A stretch of 64,000 nt of DNA, taken from contig NZ_AP023260.1 of assembly GCF_016756595.1 (NCBI RefSeq), positions 107,754 through 171,753 of the forward strand, given 5' to 3'. The notes under the pieces are model-generated. The model was given only the letters and a program-made list of their open reading frames with translations. It was not told the DNA's origin and searched no databases. Shown here in pieces: positions 28,423-37,755 of this stretch (positions are counted from its first letter, which is position 1; every line of letters begins with the position of its first letter). The DNA is from Mesorhizobium sp. L-2-11. GTDB taxonomy: Bacteria; Pseudomonadota; Alphaproteobacteria; Rhizobiales; Rhizobiaceae. The position numbers were made by a program, and so were the translations under genes.

Positions 28423-28759
28423 AGGGCGCAACGACCCCTATGCCGAGGCAGAGGCGGCTGCCGAGTGCTTCTGGGCCTTGGCGCGGCAGGCGTTGGACGG
28501 CCGCGAGGCCGATCGTATCTCTGACGAGGCGGTTCGCCGTGTCATGACCGCTGCGATCAAGCTCTATGCCGCGAAGGCCGATGGCGGGATGCGCACGTTC
28601 CGCGCGCTGGTAGGCGATTATGACGAGGTGGTAACGCCAACCGAAGCCCTAACGGCGACGACCGAGATTTTGCGCGCATTGCGCCTCGGACCAATGGAGT
28701 TCGGGCTGTGGTCGCGGCGGCGCCCGGAAGACCATTACCTGACCGATCCCGACAGGTGA
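28412..28759 (+). CDS. Hypothetical protein between Rieske and amidohydrolase genes
   Basis: 115 residues from the ATG at 28412, which lies inside the end of the Rieske gene in another frame. Mostly helical: EAEAAAECFWALARQAL, ISDEAVRRVMTAAIKLYAAK, TPTEALTATTEILRALRLGP. It ends four bases before the amidohydrolase start, so the three genes are coupled. No family is recognised. A small partner subunit of the amidohydrolase or redox enzyme is a fair guess. Confidence 0.75.
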   Translation: MSIEGRNDPYAEAEAAAECFWALARQALDGREADRISDEAVRRVMTAAIKLYAAKADGGMRTFRALVGDYDEVVTPTEALTATTEILRALRLGPMEFGLWSRRRPEDHYLTDPDR

Positions 28760-28763
28760 GACG

Positions 28764-29990
28764 ATGGACAGCAAAGCCGGCCATTCCAGCGACCTCGAGG
28801 AAATCGATACCTACACCGATACGCGAGAATATCTGCGCCATGCGCGCCAACATGCCGAGGCGAACGGCTATGCCGACTGGACCATCGTCGATGTCGATGC
28901 CCACCACGTCGAGTCGATATCGTGGAAGGAGATCGTCCGCTACATTGACGATCCGGTGCTGCGCGACCAGGCAGAAGTCTATCACCGCGAACGGGTAGGC
29001 TCGCCGCCCTACGGACTGGTCGGCGATTTCGGCATGCGCTATCAGGATTGCGGCGGCCGCATCCCACATCAGTCCGATCAGCGCGAGAGAATAGAGCCTC
29101 GGCCGGGCATTCACCGCGACGTCGAACTGACCCGCCGCGCCATGCAAGGGCTGGCGGTGGCCTATATGGTGGTCTTTCCCACATCGATGCTGATGCTGGG
29201 CATGCATCCGCAACCGCACATGGAAGTGGCTCTCGCCCGGGCCTACAATCGGTGGGTCGTCGAGACGCTGCTGAGCGGCGACAATGGCATTATCGCCTTG
29301 GTCTATTTGCCATTCAACACGCCGGAGGAAGCGTGCAAGGTGGTCGCGGAGCATGCCGGCAACGACAAGGCCGTCGGGTTCATGGTGACGTCGACCCGTT
29401 ACAAGCCTGTGCACGCCAACGACTATATGCGGCTCTACAGGATGATCGAGGAGACCGGCAAGCCGATCTGCTTCCACGCCGGCTACCATTGGCAAGATCC
29501 GTCGCTGGCGACGGTCCCCACCTTCCTCGGCATGCATGCGCTGGGCTTCGTCTGGTGCAACATGGTGCACATGACCAACTGGGTTCTGCAGGGTATTCCC
29601 GAGCGGTTCCCACGGCTGAAGTCGCTATGGGTCGAAAGCGGGCTTGCCTGGATACCCTTCCTGATGCAGCGGCTCGACGACCAGTTCCTGATGCGCCAGT
29701 CGGAGGCGCCGGCGCTTAAGATGCTGCCGTCCGACTATATGCGGCGGCATTGTTGGTATTCCAGCCAGCCGATGGAGCGCAGCAACATGAAGGCGCTGGA
29801 AGTCACTTTCGAGATGATCGCCGCCGAAACCCAATTGCTGTGGTCCTCGGATTGGCCGCATTTCGATTTCGATACGCCGCGGGTTATCCACGATTTGCCG
29901 TTTCTCGGTGAGACCGCCAAACGCAACATTCTGGGCCGCAATGCACAGGCGTTGTTTCGCTTGCCAGACAGGCGTCCACCCTCCTTGTAA
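28764..29990 (+). CDS. Amidohydrolase-2 family protein (ACMSD/resorcylate-decarboxylase-like)
   Basis: 408 residues. The metal-site landmarks of the family are visible: IVDVDAHHVE near residue 45, CFHAGYH near residue 237, and the C-terminal LLWSSDWPHFDFDTP. The family includes non-oxidative aromatic decarboxylases and hydrolases with one divalent metal. It is the third gene of the Rieske unit. In a nucleoside-type cluster it could prepare or decarboxylate an aromatic acid; this is inferred from family and context only. Confidence 0.85.
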   Translation: MDSKAGHSSDLEEIDTYTDTREYLRHARQHAEANGYADWTIVDVDAHHVESISWKEIVRYIDDPVLRDQAEVYHRERVGSPPYGLVGDFGMRYQDCGGRIPHQSDQRERIEPRPGIHRDVELTRRAMQGLAVAYMVVFPTSMLMLGMHPQPHMEVALARAYNRWVVETLLSGDNGIIALVYLPFNTPEEACKVVAEHAGNDKAVGFMVTSTRYKPVHANDYMRLYRMIEETGKPICFHAGYHWQDPSLATVPTFLGMHALGFVWCNMVHMTNWVLQGIPERFPRLKSLWVESGLAWIPFLMQRLDDQFLMRQSEAPALKMLPSDYMRRHCWYSSQPMERSNMKALEVTFEMIAAETQLLWSSDWPHFDFDTPRVIHDLPFLGETAKRNILGRNAQALFRLPDRRPPSL

Positions 29991-30007
29991 CATCGAGCCG
30001 CGCACCT

Positions 30008-30667
30008 TCAACCCGCCGCGCGGGCCGCCTCGTGATACCGCCGCACCCGTTCGAGATCCTTGGCGTGTGTGCCCTCTCGGTCGGTCCTGGTCTTGGAATC
30101 GACCCCGGCTGGCCGCACCACGCGGATCGCCTCGGCGACATTTTCCGGACCGAGCCCCCCGGCCAGAAACACCGGTATCGAGACGAGCTCGACGATGCTC
30201 CGGCTGAGGCTCCAGTCATGGGTGACGCCGAGCGCGCCGACCTTGCCGTCGGCACGCCGGATACTGTCCAGCATGAGAATGTCGGCGATGCCGTCATAGC
30301 TGCGGGCGACCGCCACGCTGTCCTCGCCGGAAACGGGTATGGTGCGCATCATCAGACTGTCCGGCAGTTTCCGCTTCAGGGCCAGAAGATCAGCTGGCGA
30401 CAACGTCTCGGGGCGCGCGCCAAGATGCACAATCGGCGGGCGCAATTCACGCGCCCATGTCTCGATCTGGTCGATATCGCTGCTCAGAAAGAGCGCCGAA
30501 AATTTCGACGGAGGCGGGATGGCGGCGATGATCGCGGCCGCCGCGGCGACCGACAGCTCGCGCGGAAACTGCCCGGAGCCGACCTTGGCACCAATATGAT
30601 CGACGCCGATCATGGCGACGGCCCGCGCCTCCTCCGCGCCGGAGACTTCATAAATCTGTGTCAACAT
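30008..30667 (-). CDS. Phosphoribosylanthranilate isomerase (TrpF)-like protein
   Basis: 219 residues from the ATG at 30667, full length for TrpF. It shows the half-barrel pattern MIGVDHIGAKVG, IVHLGARPE, FLAGGLGPENVAEAI and PAGVDSKTRTDREGTHAKD, the last two forming the phosphate-binding loops. The catalytic Cys usually near the N terminus (K.CG) is not obvious, because that strand reads LTQIYEVSG. TrpF performs an Amadori rearrangement of a phosphoribosylamine. With purC- and purH-like neighbours, a related rearrangement on another N-riboside is more likely than tryptophan synthesis. Confidence 0.75.
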   Translation of the reverse strand: MLTQIYEVSGAEEARAVAMIGVDHIGAKVGSGQFPRELSVAAAAAIIAAIPPPSKFSALFLSSDIDQIETWARELRPPIVHLGARPETLSPADLLALKRKLPDSLMMRTIPVSGEDSVAVARSYDGIADILMLDSIRRADGKVGALGVTHDWSLSRSIVELVSIPVFLAGGLGPENVAEAIRVVRPAGVDSKTRTDREGTHAKDLERVRRYHEAARAAG

Positions 30668-31013
30668 GGAAGGTTGCCTGCCCCTTCGCTCGACGCATCT
30701 GGTTGCTTTGATCCGGGTACGCCGGCCGCGGACTTTGCACCGAACAACAAAGCTCATCCAGTCGATCGATGGATCGACCTGCCCACTGCGGGCGGTTACC
30801 AACAATCTTAACGACCTGTGCAGTGCAATCGCCCAAGCACGTTAGAGAACAAAAAACAAATGTCAAGAGCTTCGCTATTTATCTATTAGCAAAGTATGAA
30901 ATAACCTTTTGATGTTAGAAATATAGTTGCTGATGCTTCGATTTCGAATTATGCTGTCAGCATCTCGGTTTCCCTTCTCTAGCTCAAACTCAGTCACGAA
31001 GAAGGAGATTTCG

Positions 31014-32762
31014 ATGGGGGCGGCCGCCTCTTCTGCCAATTTCAACTATGGCTATCCGACGCCGGGACCGCAAAACCCGACCGGTCAGCAGGTGATGAAC
31101 AATGTCTATTTCCTGTCGGGGAGTCAGTGGAAGAAGGCCCGCGAGGAGGGCACATACGATCTGGTGGTCATCGGGTCGGGGTTTTGCGGCCTGGCGGTGG
31201 TGCACAAGGCCCTCGAGCGCGACCCCTTCTGCCGCATCCTAATGATCGAGCGCGGGACGTTCTTCCTTCCCGAACACTTTCAGAATCTCCCGATCCCCTT
31301 CGTTGAGACAATGGGTGGCCTTGCTGAAACGTTTCCATGGACGCTCTCGACCATCACCGCAAAAGGGCTGGAAGGGGGCTCGATCCGCTGGCAGCACGGC
31401 ATGGTGCCCTTCTTCGGCGGCCGGTCGACGCTGTGGAGCGCCTGGTGCCCGCGGCCGACCACGGAAGAAATGGAGGGCTGGCCGAAGGAGACAATCGCTG
31501 CCGCCAAGCGCTATTTCGAGGCGGCTGAAAAGCTGCTGCATGTGCAGCCGGCCAACAAGGTCGATGCGGACGTTGCTCCCGAGATGTTGCTGCGTCTGGC
31601 CAAGGAGCGTCCGATCTACGGCCCGCTTCAGAACCGCATGCAGGGGCTGCTGAAGGAGGCGCCCGGCAAGATCGCCTCGATCTACCGGACCGAGCCGGCG
31701 CCACTGGCGTCGGATGCGCAGTCGGTCGATGGTCTCGATTTCCAGAAGTTCGCGACGCCAGGCGAGGTTCTGGGTTATGTCAAGTTGCAAAGCGACCGCG
31801 CCAGGGCCAGCCGCGGCGCGCCCTTCCACATTGTCGCGGGATGCGTAGTCGAGCGGATCGTCCAGCAGTTCGGCGCGGCGACGGCGCTGGAGACCAGCAT
31901 GGGCGTGCTGCCGCTTGGCAAGGCGAAGCTCATCCTCGCCATGGGCTCGCTGCCCGCGGCGACGCTGGTCCGCAACGCGTTCCCGGACAGCGGCCTGGGC
32001 AATCGCTTTGCCTCGCATTTCACGTCGTCGATCACGGCGCGGGTGCCACGCGAGGACCTCGACCCCAACGGCGCTTTCCACGACCTGCAGCTTGGCGCCT
32101 GCTATGCGGCGGGCAAGGACGGCAGTTACACCAGGCAATTTCACATCCAGATCTCGGCAGTCAGTGACCCAGAGCCGGTGAAGAACGCCGGCATCGCGCT
32201 GCGCTACATGCCGGATGTGCTGACGACGGCCACGATGGCGCAGCTTCTGACCTCGCGCGATCACGTCATCTACCCTTGCGCCAGCCTTGGCGAGCTCGAC
32301 TGCTACAACCCGCAAACCTGGTACCGGGGCAATCCGGAAGACGCCGATCCGACGACCAATTCGCTGCTGCAGGTCGTCGAAAATGCCAGCGACCGTTCCA
32401 CCTGGGACACCATGGATGAAGCGACATTCCGGACGCTGGAGGACGTGCTCTCGCCAAACGGACCGACCCACCTGGAATACTGGCATGGCACCGCCGACGC
32501 TGGCGAGTGGCGCCGGGAACGACCCAACATCACCGAGCGGCGGAACACCGCGCTGGTGCATGATAGCTCGACCTTGCACATCGGGTCGAGTGAGGATGCG
32601 CCGGTCGACCTCGACTACCGGCTGCGCGCGGCAAAGAACATCTATGTCACGGGCGGCGCCTTGTGGCCGCAGGCCGGCTCCTGGAATCCAACCATGACCA
32701 TGGTCGCGCTTGCCTTCGACCTCGTAGAACGACTTGTCCGTGAGTCCAACCACCAGAATTGA
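31014..32762 (+). CDS. GMC-type FAD-dependent oxidoreductase
   Basis: 582 residues from the ATG at 31014, which has AAGGAGA upstream. The FAD-binding motif VVIGSGFCGLAVVHKALE lies near residue 50. The GMC-type substrate and C-terminal half includes KLILAMGSLPAATLVRNAF and YVTGGALWPQAGSWNPTMTM. Such enzymes oxidise alcohols or sugars using O2 or another acceptor. It is a single-gene unit in the putative nucleoside region and could oxidise a sugar hydroxyl or an aromatic precursor. The 400-base upstream region is AT-rich. Confidence 0.82.
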   Translation: MGAAASSANFNYGYPTPGPQNPTGQQVMNNVYFLSGSQWKKAREEGTYDLVVIGSGFCGLAVVHKALERDPFCRILMIERGTFFLPEHFQNLPIPFVETMGGLAETFPWTLSTITAKGLEGGSIRWQHGMVPFFGGRSTLWSAWCPRPTTEEMEGWPKETIAAAKRYFEAAEKLLHVQPANKVDADVAPEMLLRLAKERPIYGPLQNRMQGLLKEAPGKIASIYRTEPAPLASDAQSVDGLDFQKFATPGEVLGYVKLQSDRARASRGAPFHIVAGCVVERIVQQFGAATALETSMGVLPLGKAKLILAMGSLPAATLVRNAFPDSGLGNRFASHFTSSITARVPREDLDPNGAFHDLQLGACYAAGKDGSYTRQFHIQISAVSDPEPVKNAGIALRYMPDVLTTATMAQLLTSRDHVIYPCASLGELDCYNPQTWYRGNPEDADPTTNSLLQVVENASDRSTWDTMDEATFRTLEDVLSPNGPTHLEYWHGTADAGEWRRERPNITERRNTALVHDSSTLHIGSSEDAPVDLDYRLRAAKNIYVTGGALWPQAGSWNPTMTMVALAFDLVERLVRESNHQN

Positions 32763-32863
32763 GAAACCAGTTGCTTGGAGGATAATCTCGATCCGAAGGT
32801 CCGCGATGGACGAAAAGTGAGCGGATCTAGGGATCAGTCTAGGTAAAATTTGCTCTAGCCGGT

Positions 32864-34402
32864 TCAGTGGCGAAAGGCTCGTACGCCGGTGAACGCCATC
32901 GCAATTCCGGCCGCGTCGGCGGCGGCGATCACGTCGCGGTCGCGCGCAGCACCTCCTTGCTGGATGATCGCGGTGACACCGGCTGCGGCTGCCGCCTCGA
33001 CGCTGTCTGGAAACGGAAAGAACGCGTCTGAGGCCAGCACCAGTTGCAACCGCCGGGGTGCGCTCTCGCCGTGTTCAGCCAATGCCAGCTTGACGGCGCC
33101 GATCCGACTGCTTTGTCCGCCGCCGATGCCAAGCGTTTGCCGATCGCTGACCAGCACGGCGGCGTTCGACTTGACGAACCTGACCACCTGAAAGCCGAAC
33201 AGCATGTCGTTCAGCTCGAGCGGCGATGGCTGTCTGCTGGTGACGACGCGCAGATCGTCGATCGTCAGCGCCAATTGATCCACATCCTGCATCAGAATCC
33301 CGCCGCCGATCGAGCGAAACTCCGTGCAACGGGGCGCGCCAACTGTGCCATTGACTAGCAGACGCAGATTGCGCTTAGCCGCCAATAGTTGCCGCGCCGT
33401 CGGCGTCACGTCAGGCGCAATGACCACTTCGGTGAACACCTGCGACAGGCGTTCGGCAGTGGCGGCGTCGAGCGGCACATTCAAGCCGACAGTGCCACCG
33501 AAGGCGCTTAACGGATCGGCGGCATGCGCCCTTTGATAGGCTTCGAGGCCAGTTCCTGCCACCGCGACGCCGCACGGTGCCGCATGTTTGACGATGACGG
33601 CGGCAGGCTCGGTGAAGCGGCGAGCGAGTTCGAGTGCGGCATCCGCGTCGAGAAGATTGACATAGCTAAGCTCCTTGCCCTGCAGCAGCGTCGCCGTCGC
33701 CGCGCCGCAGCTCTTCGCGCCGGTCAGATAAAGGGCGGCGCGCTGGTGCGGGTTTTCTCCGTAGCGCAGAATCTTGCCACGTGTGGCCCTCAGATGCAGC
33801 GCCTCCGCCGCGAAAGGATCGGCATCGCGCGCATACCAGGTGGCGATCGCGGAATCGTGCGCGGCCATCCGTGCAAAAGCCTTGGATGCCAGCGAGCGGC
33901 GAAGCGAGGCGCTGACGGCGCCGTCGTTCGCGAGCGCTGCGATGACAGGCGCATAGTCTTCCACAGCGGTCATTACCACGACGCCATCAGGGTTCTTGGC
34001 GGCGGCGCGAACCATAGCCGGCCCGCCGATATCGATCAGGTCCAGGGCGCCGGCTTCGTCTTCCGCGGCAGGTTGGAAGGGCCGGACGCCGGCAACCAGA
34101 AAATCGATGCGGGCAAAGCGGTGGCTGCGCAATTCGTCGTCGTGCTGCGGCCTGTCCGGGCGCGCCAGCAGACCGGCAAAGACGGCAGGATGCAGCGCCT
34201 TGACGCGACCGTCGAGGAGCGGGGCGACGCCGGTCAATTCCCCAATGTCTGCGACCCGCACGCCAGCCGCGGCAAGAGTGGCGGCCGTACCACCGGTCGA
34301 GAACAGCTCGACACCCAGATCCCGAAGGACCCGGGCGATTTCGACCACACCGTCCTTGTTCCAGACCGAAATGATGGCGCGGCGTGGCATGGGATTGGAC
34401 AT
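32864..34402 (-). CDS. purH: PurH paralogue: AICAR formyltransferase/IMP cyclohydrolase
   Basis: 512 residues, close to the usual length of about 530. The N-terminal MGS-like IMP cyclohydrolase domain has ISVWNKDGVVEIARVLRDLG, ELFSTGGTAATL and GRVKALHPAVFAGLLAR. The C-terminal formyltransferase has the catalytic Lys-His in VIVKHAAPCGVAVAG and the block GKILRYGENPHQRAALYL. In purine synthesis it formylates AICAR and closes the six-membered ring. It is divergent (SIGGGILMQDVDQ in place of the more usual segment) and lies outside any purine operon, so it is probably a pathway-specific copy. Confidence 0.92.
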   Translation of the reverse strand: MSNPMPRRAIISVWNKDGVVEIARVLRDLGVELFSTGGTAATLAAAGVRVADIGELTGVAPLLDGRVKALHPAVFAGLLARPDRPQHDDELRSHRFARIDFLVAGVRPFQPAAEDEAGALDLIDIGGPAMVRAAAKNPDGVVVMTAVEDYAPVIAALANDGAVSASLRRSLASKAFARMAAHDSAIATWYARDADPFAAEALHLRATRGKILRYGENPHQRAALYLTGAKSCGAATATLLQGKELSYVNLLDADAALELARRFTEPAAVIVKHAAPCGVAVAGTGLEAYQRAHAADPLSAFGGTVGLNVPLDAATAERLSQVFTEVVIAPDVTPTARQLLAAKRNLRLLVNGTVGAPRCTEFRSIGGGILMQDVDQLALTIDDLRVVTSRQPSPLELNDMLFGFQVVRFVKSNAAVLVSDRQTLGIGGGQSSRIGAVKLALAEHGESAPRRLQLVLASDAFFPFPDSVEAAAAAGVTAIIQQGGAARDRDVIAAADAAGIAMAFTGVRAFRH

Positions 34403-34533
34403 CGGAGGCTTCCTTCCATGCGGCAGCGCTGCGGTTACAGCCTGAACAATACGAGCCCATGGACGGGCCGTGGCCGAGCCGCGAAACGAACTTCTTCTAA
34501 ACTATAAATTGAATATAGCGCAGCTTCTTGTTA

Positions 34534-35550
34534 GTGTCATCAAGCTGGCTCGATAGAAATGGGAGACGTACAATTCCAAAAAGATGGTCAACCAAAGACC
34601 TTCGCGTCATCGAAGCTCCCAAACCAGGGCGAAGCGGCCATGGCGCGTTCGTTTTCACTGACGACTACTCTGTCTTCCATTTCAGCAAGATGCCCGACCA
34701 GATCCCCGACAAGGGCGAAGTGATCGCCCGCATGGCGGTGGCGACCTTGCGCGAGGCGGCAAAGGCCGGTGTTCCAACCCACCTGATTGCCTTCGACCCG
34801 CCGCGCTCGATTAATGTACGATTGCTCAACGTCCTCGACCCGGCCCACGGCGAACTCCACGAGGGCGACCGCGCCCGCCTGATCCCGCTGCAGGTGATCT
34901 ACCGCAACATGTTGCCGCAAGGCGCCTCGGTCTACCGGCGGCTCGCGGCGGGCAAGGTGACGCTTGAGGAACTAGGGCTCGAGGCATTGCCGGAGGCCAA
35001 TACCTGGCTGGCAGAGCCGATCATTGAATTCACTACCAAGCTGGAGGAGATCGACAGGTTCATCCCGGCCGACGAAGCGCGGGAGATCGCCAGGCTGGAT
35101 GCCGAGGATTTTGCCACGGTGCGCGAGCTAACCCTGCACACCAATGCGGTGGTCTGCAGCCTTGCCGCGCGATGCGGTCTCATCTGTGCCGATGGCAAGG
35201 TCGAGTACGGCGTCGACGATGACGGCCGGATCATGCTGGTCGACGTCGCCGGCACGCCTGACGAGAACCGCTTCCTGCTCGCCGGCCGGCATGTTTCGAA
35301 GCAGCCCTTGCGCGACTACTATCTGACTCACGACCTCGAGCGGCAAGTGCAGAAATTGGTAGCAGCGGGCGTGCCGCGCGAAAAATGGGCGAGGCCCGAA
35401 CGGCTTCCCGTCGACTTGCTGGCCGCGGTCGCCGAAATGTACCGGGCGCTGTGCGAAAGCTGGACGGGCCAGACGGTGTGGGGCGCTCGGCCTCTCGACG
35501 AGGCGGTGGAAGAGGTCGACCGGGTGTTGATCCGCCATCTGGCGGCATGA
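34534..35550 (+). CDS. purC: PurC paralogue: SAICAR synthetase-like protein
   Basis: About 338 residues. It has the PurC N terminus (STKDLRVIEAP, FVFTDDYSVFHFSKMPDQIP), and the metal and aspartate-site block GKVEYGVDDDGRIMLVDVAG then TPDENRF. It is longer and more archaeal-like than typical bacterial PurC (about 240). PurC couples aspartate to a carboxylated aminoimidazole ribotide using ATP. The start is uncertain: no in-frame ATG precedes the conserved region, so GTG at 34534 or TTG at 34528 is likely. It is divergently transcribed from the purH paralogue across a 130-base promoter region. Confidence 0.85.
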   Translation: MSSSWLDRNGRRTIPKRWSTKDLRVIEAPKPGRSGHGAFVFTDDYSVFHFSKMPDQIPDKGEVIARMAVATLREAAKAGVPTHLIAFDPPRSINVRLLNVLDPAHGELHEGDRARLIPLQVIYRNMLPQGASVYRRLAAGKVTLEELGLEALPEANTWLAEPIIEFTTKLEEIDRFIPADEAREIARLDAEDFATVRELTLHTNAVVCSLAARCGLICADGKVEYGVDDDGRIMLVDVAGTPDENRFLLAGRHVSKQPLRDYYLTHDLERQVQKLVAAGVPREKWARPERLPVDLLAAVAEMYRALCESWTGQTVWGARPLDEAVEEVDRVLIRHLAA

Positions 35551-35598
35551 GTTGCGGCGCCCGGCCTCAGCGACAGCCGAGCGTGGTGACGCCGAGGT

Positions 35599-36978
35599 TC
35601 AGTCTGTCTTCGGTTTCTTCGCAGCGTGATCCGCCTCAAGAGTCTCGATCGCCCGACCGATATCGATCAGCCCGAAGCCGGTGGCCAGATTGGGATAGGG
35701 CGGACCCGACGGCGAGCCTTGCGCGGAGGTTCCGATGTCCACCTTGAGCGCTGTGCGGGCGAGGATCTCCTTTACCGCTGCCTGGTTGAGCTTCCGGTCG
35801 ATCTGGCGCAGCAGTGCGACCGCGCCCGACACTTGCGCCGAGGCGGCGGACGTCCCGCTGATCACCACCCAGCCGTCGTCAGGAAAGCCGTCGTCGCCGT
35901 CGGGAAACCGCCTGTCGGCCGAATAGCTGTCGATGATCGATCCGGGCGCGGTCGGCAGAGCGATGTAGACCCCGGCCGGCCACGGCCCGACCAGGCCGCA
36001 AAAGTCCGGAACGATCCGCCCGTCGAAAACGACGCTGCGATAGCCGCTGGCGTAGGTCGAAGCGATAATCTGGCCCCGCTCGTTGATATAGGCGCCGCCA
36101 ACCCCGATGGCTTCGGGAATCTGCGGTGGGAACAGGATCTTGGCGTTACCGGCGGCAAACACCACCACGCAGCCCTTGGCAATGGCGTCCAGCACCGCCG
36201 CCTGAACCGCTCTGTCATAAGCGGTGACGATGCTGCCGTCCGACGGGTTTCCCCAGGCATTCTGGATCACGTCCGGGCGTGGCTTCAACGCCACCGCCTG
36301 CTTGAAGGCGGCCAACGAAGCGTCATCCGTCGTCTTGATCATGGTGACGCGCGTGCGTGGCGCGATGCTGACGACGTTGCCGCAGATCATCGTGCCATGG
36401 CCAAGTGTGTCCACGTCAGGATCGGACGCGCCGGGGCCGAGCACCACGGTGATCTCGGCGTTGCGCTGACGGAAAAACGGATGCTCGACATAGCAGCCGG
36501 AATCAACCACGGCGACGTGCGTGCCGCGGCCGGTCCAACCGGCGGCGGCGGCGTTGACGCCGTTGAGAACGACCTGCAAATCGCCCGGCGCCCGCAGATG
36601 GAAATAGCCGGCTGGCGGCGGCAGCGGCGGCAGCGCACTGAATTCACCTGGGGCAAGCACTGCCAGGCCGCCGACATACCCATCGGACGCCGGGTCGCGA
36701 AGCCGCAAGCAGGATGCATCGTCCATGCTCGCCACGCAGAAGCCTGCCATCGGCCGCAACGCGTCGACGCTGATCGTGATGGTGAAATCATTGCGGGCGA
36801 CGGGCGTAAGCCCGAGCGCGCGCAATGCCCCTTCGGCGGCTATGAGCTCCGCCGGGCCCGCCCGGAACGCTTCGAGATTGTCGGTCGTGGGAAGAGGGCC
36901 GCCTTCGAACAGATGGCGCCCGTTTGCCAGCCGTGGTGCCGCTTCATAGAAGCTGACGCGATCGCTCGTACTCTCCAT
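35599..36978 (-). CDS. Subtilisin-like S8 serine peptidase
   Basis: 459 residues from the ATG at 36978, preceded by GGGAGG. The catalytic triad is visible: Asp in HVAVVDSGCYVEHPF, His in LGHGTMICGNVVSIAP and Ser in SGTSAASAQVSGAVALL. There is no signal peptide and no membrane segment, so it appears cytoplasmic. The first 130 residues are not a typical I9 prodomain. It is convergent with purC. A cytoplasmic subtilase beside biosynthetic genes and a repeat peptide (40546-40797) could be a processing protease, but no cleavage site is known. Confidence 0.9.
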   Translation of the reverse strand: MESTSDRVSFYEAAPRLANGRHLFEGGPLPTTDNLEAFRAGPAELIAAEGALRALGLTPVARNDFTITISVDALRPMAGFCVASMDDASCLRLRDPASDGYVGGLAVLAPGEFSALPPLPPPAGYFHLRAPGDLQVVLNGVNAAAAGWTGRGTHVAVVDSGCYVEHPFFRQRNAEITVVLGPGASDPDVDTLGHGTMICGNVVSIAPRTRVTMIKTTDDASLAAFKQAVALKPRPDVIQNAWGNPSDGSIVTAYDRAVQAAVLDAIAKGCVVVFAAGNAKILFPPQIPEAIGVGGAYINERGQIIASTYASGYRSVVFDGRIVPDFCGLVGPWPAGVYIALPTAPGSIIDSYSADRRFPDGDDGFPDDGWVVISGTSAASAQVSGAVALLRQIDRKLNQAAVKEILARTALKVDIGTSAQGSPSGPPYPNLATGFGLIDIGRAIETLEADHAAKKPKTD

Positions 36979-37278
36979 GCCGTTCCTCCCCGGCGCAGTC
37001 CACGGGTTCTGTAAACTGAAACACAAGTAGGTCGTTATATCTTCGGACGCTAAGGCAACGCGGCGCTAGCATCCGCTTGACCGTAGAATCTACCATCGAT
37101 ACTTGATGACCGGTAGTTCACAATCTCCGTAATTCTCCAAGAAGACCCTAAATTCTCACCGGAGAATTCTCGGACAGCCGCAGCCTGATCTTGATTGTTT
37201 CCCGGCGGTGTCAGACAACATGTTGCTTCCATGGCGATGGGGCCGCGATCGTTCAGACGTTCCCCGAGAGGACCACCC

Positions 37279-37755
37279 ATGCCGCTGCGAACGGTGACCT
37301 GCCTCATCCTCCGTTCCTGCAGGCTGCTGCTGCAGCAGCGGCCCGCCGGGCGAATCTGGGCAGGCATGCTCAACGGCCCCGGTGGCAAGATCGAACCTGG
37401 TGAGACCGCCGCCGAGGCAGTGGTCCGCGAGGTGCTGGAGGAGACCGGCCTGCGCGTTGTCGATCCTTCGCCGCGCGGATCGCTGACGCTGCTATTCCCC
37501 GCGCCGCAATCGCTGGAACTGAGTGTCGATATTTTCGTCGCCACGGCCCTGGAAGGCGACGCCTTCGAACGGGAGGGGGCGCTGTCGTGGCACGCGCTCG
37601 ACGCATTGCCTTTCGACAGCATGTGGGCGGACCAGCGCTATTGGCTGAATGCTGTTCTCGACGGCTTCAGCGTCGAAGGCACTGTTGGCTACGAGCTAGA
37701 CAGCTTGCGCCTCACCCGGTGCGAGCTTGTTCTGCGGCGACCGGCAACTGCGTGA
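37279..37755 (+). CDS. NUDIX hydrolase (MutT/MTH1-like)
   Basis: 158 residues from the ATG at 37279, with GAGAGGA upstream. The NUDIX box is intact: GPGGKIEPGETAAEAVVREV followed by LEETGL (GX5EX7REUXEEXGU). Such enzymes hydrolyse nucleoside diphosphate derivatives, often oxidised or modified nucleotides. In a cluster that may build an unusual nucleotide it could remove toxic triphosphate forms (self-protection) or release a pyrophosphate. It is divergent from the subtilase, and its 3' end overlaps the convergent GHMP gene by 44 bases. Confidence 0.88.
   Translation: MPLRTVTCLILRSCRLLLQQRPAGRIWAGMLNGPGGKIEPGETAAEAVVREVLEETGLRVVDPSPRGSLTLLFPAPQSLELSVDIFVATALEGDAFEREGALSWHALDALPFDSMWADQRYWLNAVLDGFSVEGTVGYELDSLRLTRCELVLRRPATA

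Noticed and set aside
31239..32753. 504-codon minus-strand frame opposite the GMC oxidoreductase
   Set aside because: A GC-rich antisense shadow. The plus-strand gene has clear FAD and GMC motifs and a strong ribosome binding site.
35626..37014. 462-codon plus-strand frame opposite the subtilase
   Set aside because: Antisense shadow of the S8 peptidase, with no recognisable protein pattern.
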